A stretch of DNA of 5,579 nt, taken from assembly GCA_905236315.1 (NCBI GenBank), contig CAJOPO010000184.1:1-5579 (forward strand), in the 5' to 3' direction. Every line of letters starts with the position of its first letter. The stretch's first letter is position 1. This document shows positions 5,547 through 5,579 of the stretch, one piece after another. Both the position numbers and the translations under genes were made by a program. Origin of the DNA: an uncultured Treponema sp. (GTDB lineage Bacteria; Spirochaetota; Spirochaetia; Treponematales; Treponemataceae). Under the pieces are notes generated by a model. That model made no database searches and had not been told where the DNA came from. It was given only the letters and a program-made list of their open reading frames with translations.

Positions 5547-5579
5547 CGAGTTGTAAGTCGCTATAATAGCGCGACTTAC
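5547..5579. repeat. Hairpin E: ATAATAGC-apex inverted repeat, truncated by the window edge
   Basis: GTAAGTCGC (5553-5561) pairs with GCGACTTAC (5571-5579) around a 9-nt loop containing ATAATAG. The window ends exactly at the 3' arm, so the stem may be longer. The layout CGAGTT, then 10 nt, then ATAATAGC is the same as in hairpin A (2-25), while the stem bases differ and stay paired. It is therefore a second member of the same structured repeat family. It contains TATAAT (5562-5567) in the loop, which is probably not a promoter because no -35 is present. Confidence 0.65.

Noticed and set aside
5562..5567. TATAAT as a promoter for a downstream gene
   Set aside because: It lies in the loop of hairpin E and no -35-like hexamer stands 16-18 bases upstream. 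The ATAATAGC of hairpin A shows the motif belongs to the repeat.

Overview
The window is AT-rich bacterial DNA. It holds one tightly packed, plus-strand, four-gene operon bracketed by short non-coding regions full of hairpins. The GatC and GatA sequences and the AT-rich, hairpin-dense intergenic DNA look most like a host-associated Treponema-type spirochaete. That is inference from recollected sequence style; a low-GC Firmicute cannot be excluded without a search.

Layout: positions 1-140 carry three successive inverted repeats. The last is a good intrinsic terminator for a transcript entering from the left. Positions 141-269 are AT-rich, with -10-like hexamers and two small perfect palindromes, and form the likely promoter/leader of the operon. 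Then come gatC (270-578), gatA (578-2083, sharing one base with gatC), a HelZ/YwqA-type SNF2 helicase (2083-4746, sharing one base with gatA) and a SWIM zinc-finger protein (4748-5467, one base after the helicase stop). Positions 5468-5579 hold two more hairpins, the last cut by the window edge.

The first two genes encode two of the three subunits of the tRNA-dependent amidotransferase GatCAB, which corrects Glu-tRNA(Gln) and/or Asp-tRNA(Asn). The third subunit, GatB, is not in the window. The last two genes form a known but functionally obscure bacterial pair: a SNF2/SWI2 ATPase with the N-terminal DUF3670-type region, and a stand-alone SWIM (CxCx6CxH) protein. Because all junctions overlap or nearly touch, the SNF2-SWIM pair is probably co-transcribed and translationally coupled to the housekeeping gatCA genes.

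The most unusual signal is non-coding. The first and last hairpins of the window share a CGAGTT flank, identical spacing and an identical ATAATAGC apex, while their stems differ by compensatory base pairs. The hairpins next to them share the arms ACCTCGAAAAA / TTTTTCGAGGTTCC. These look like members of two dispersed structured repeat families. I see no CRISPR array, tRNA, rRNA, transposase or known defence island.
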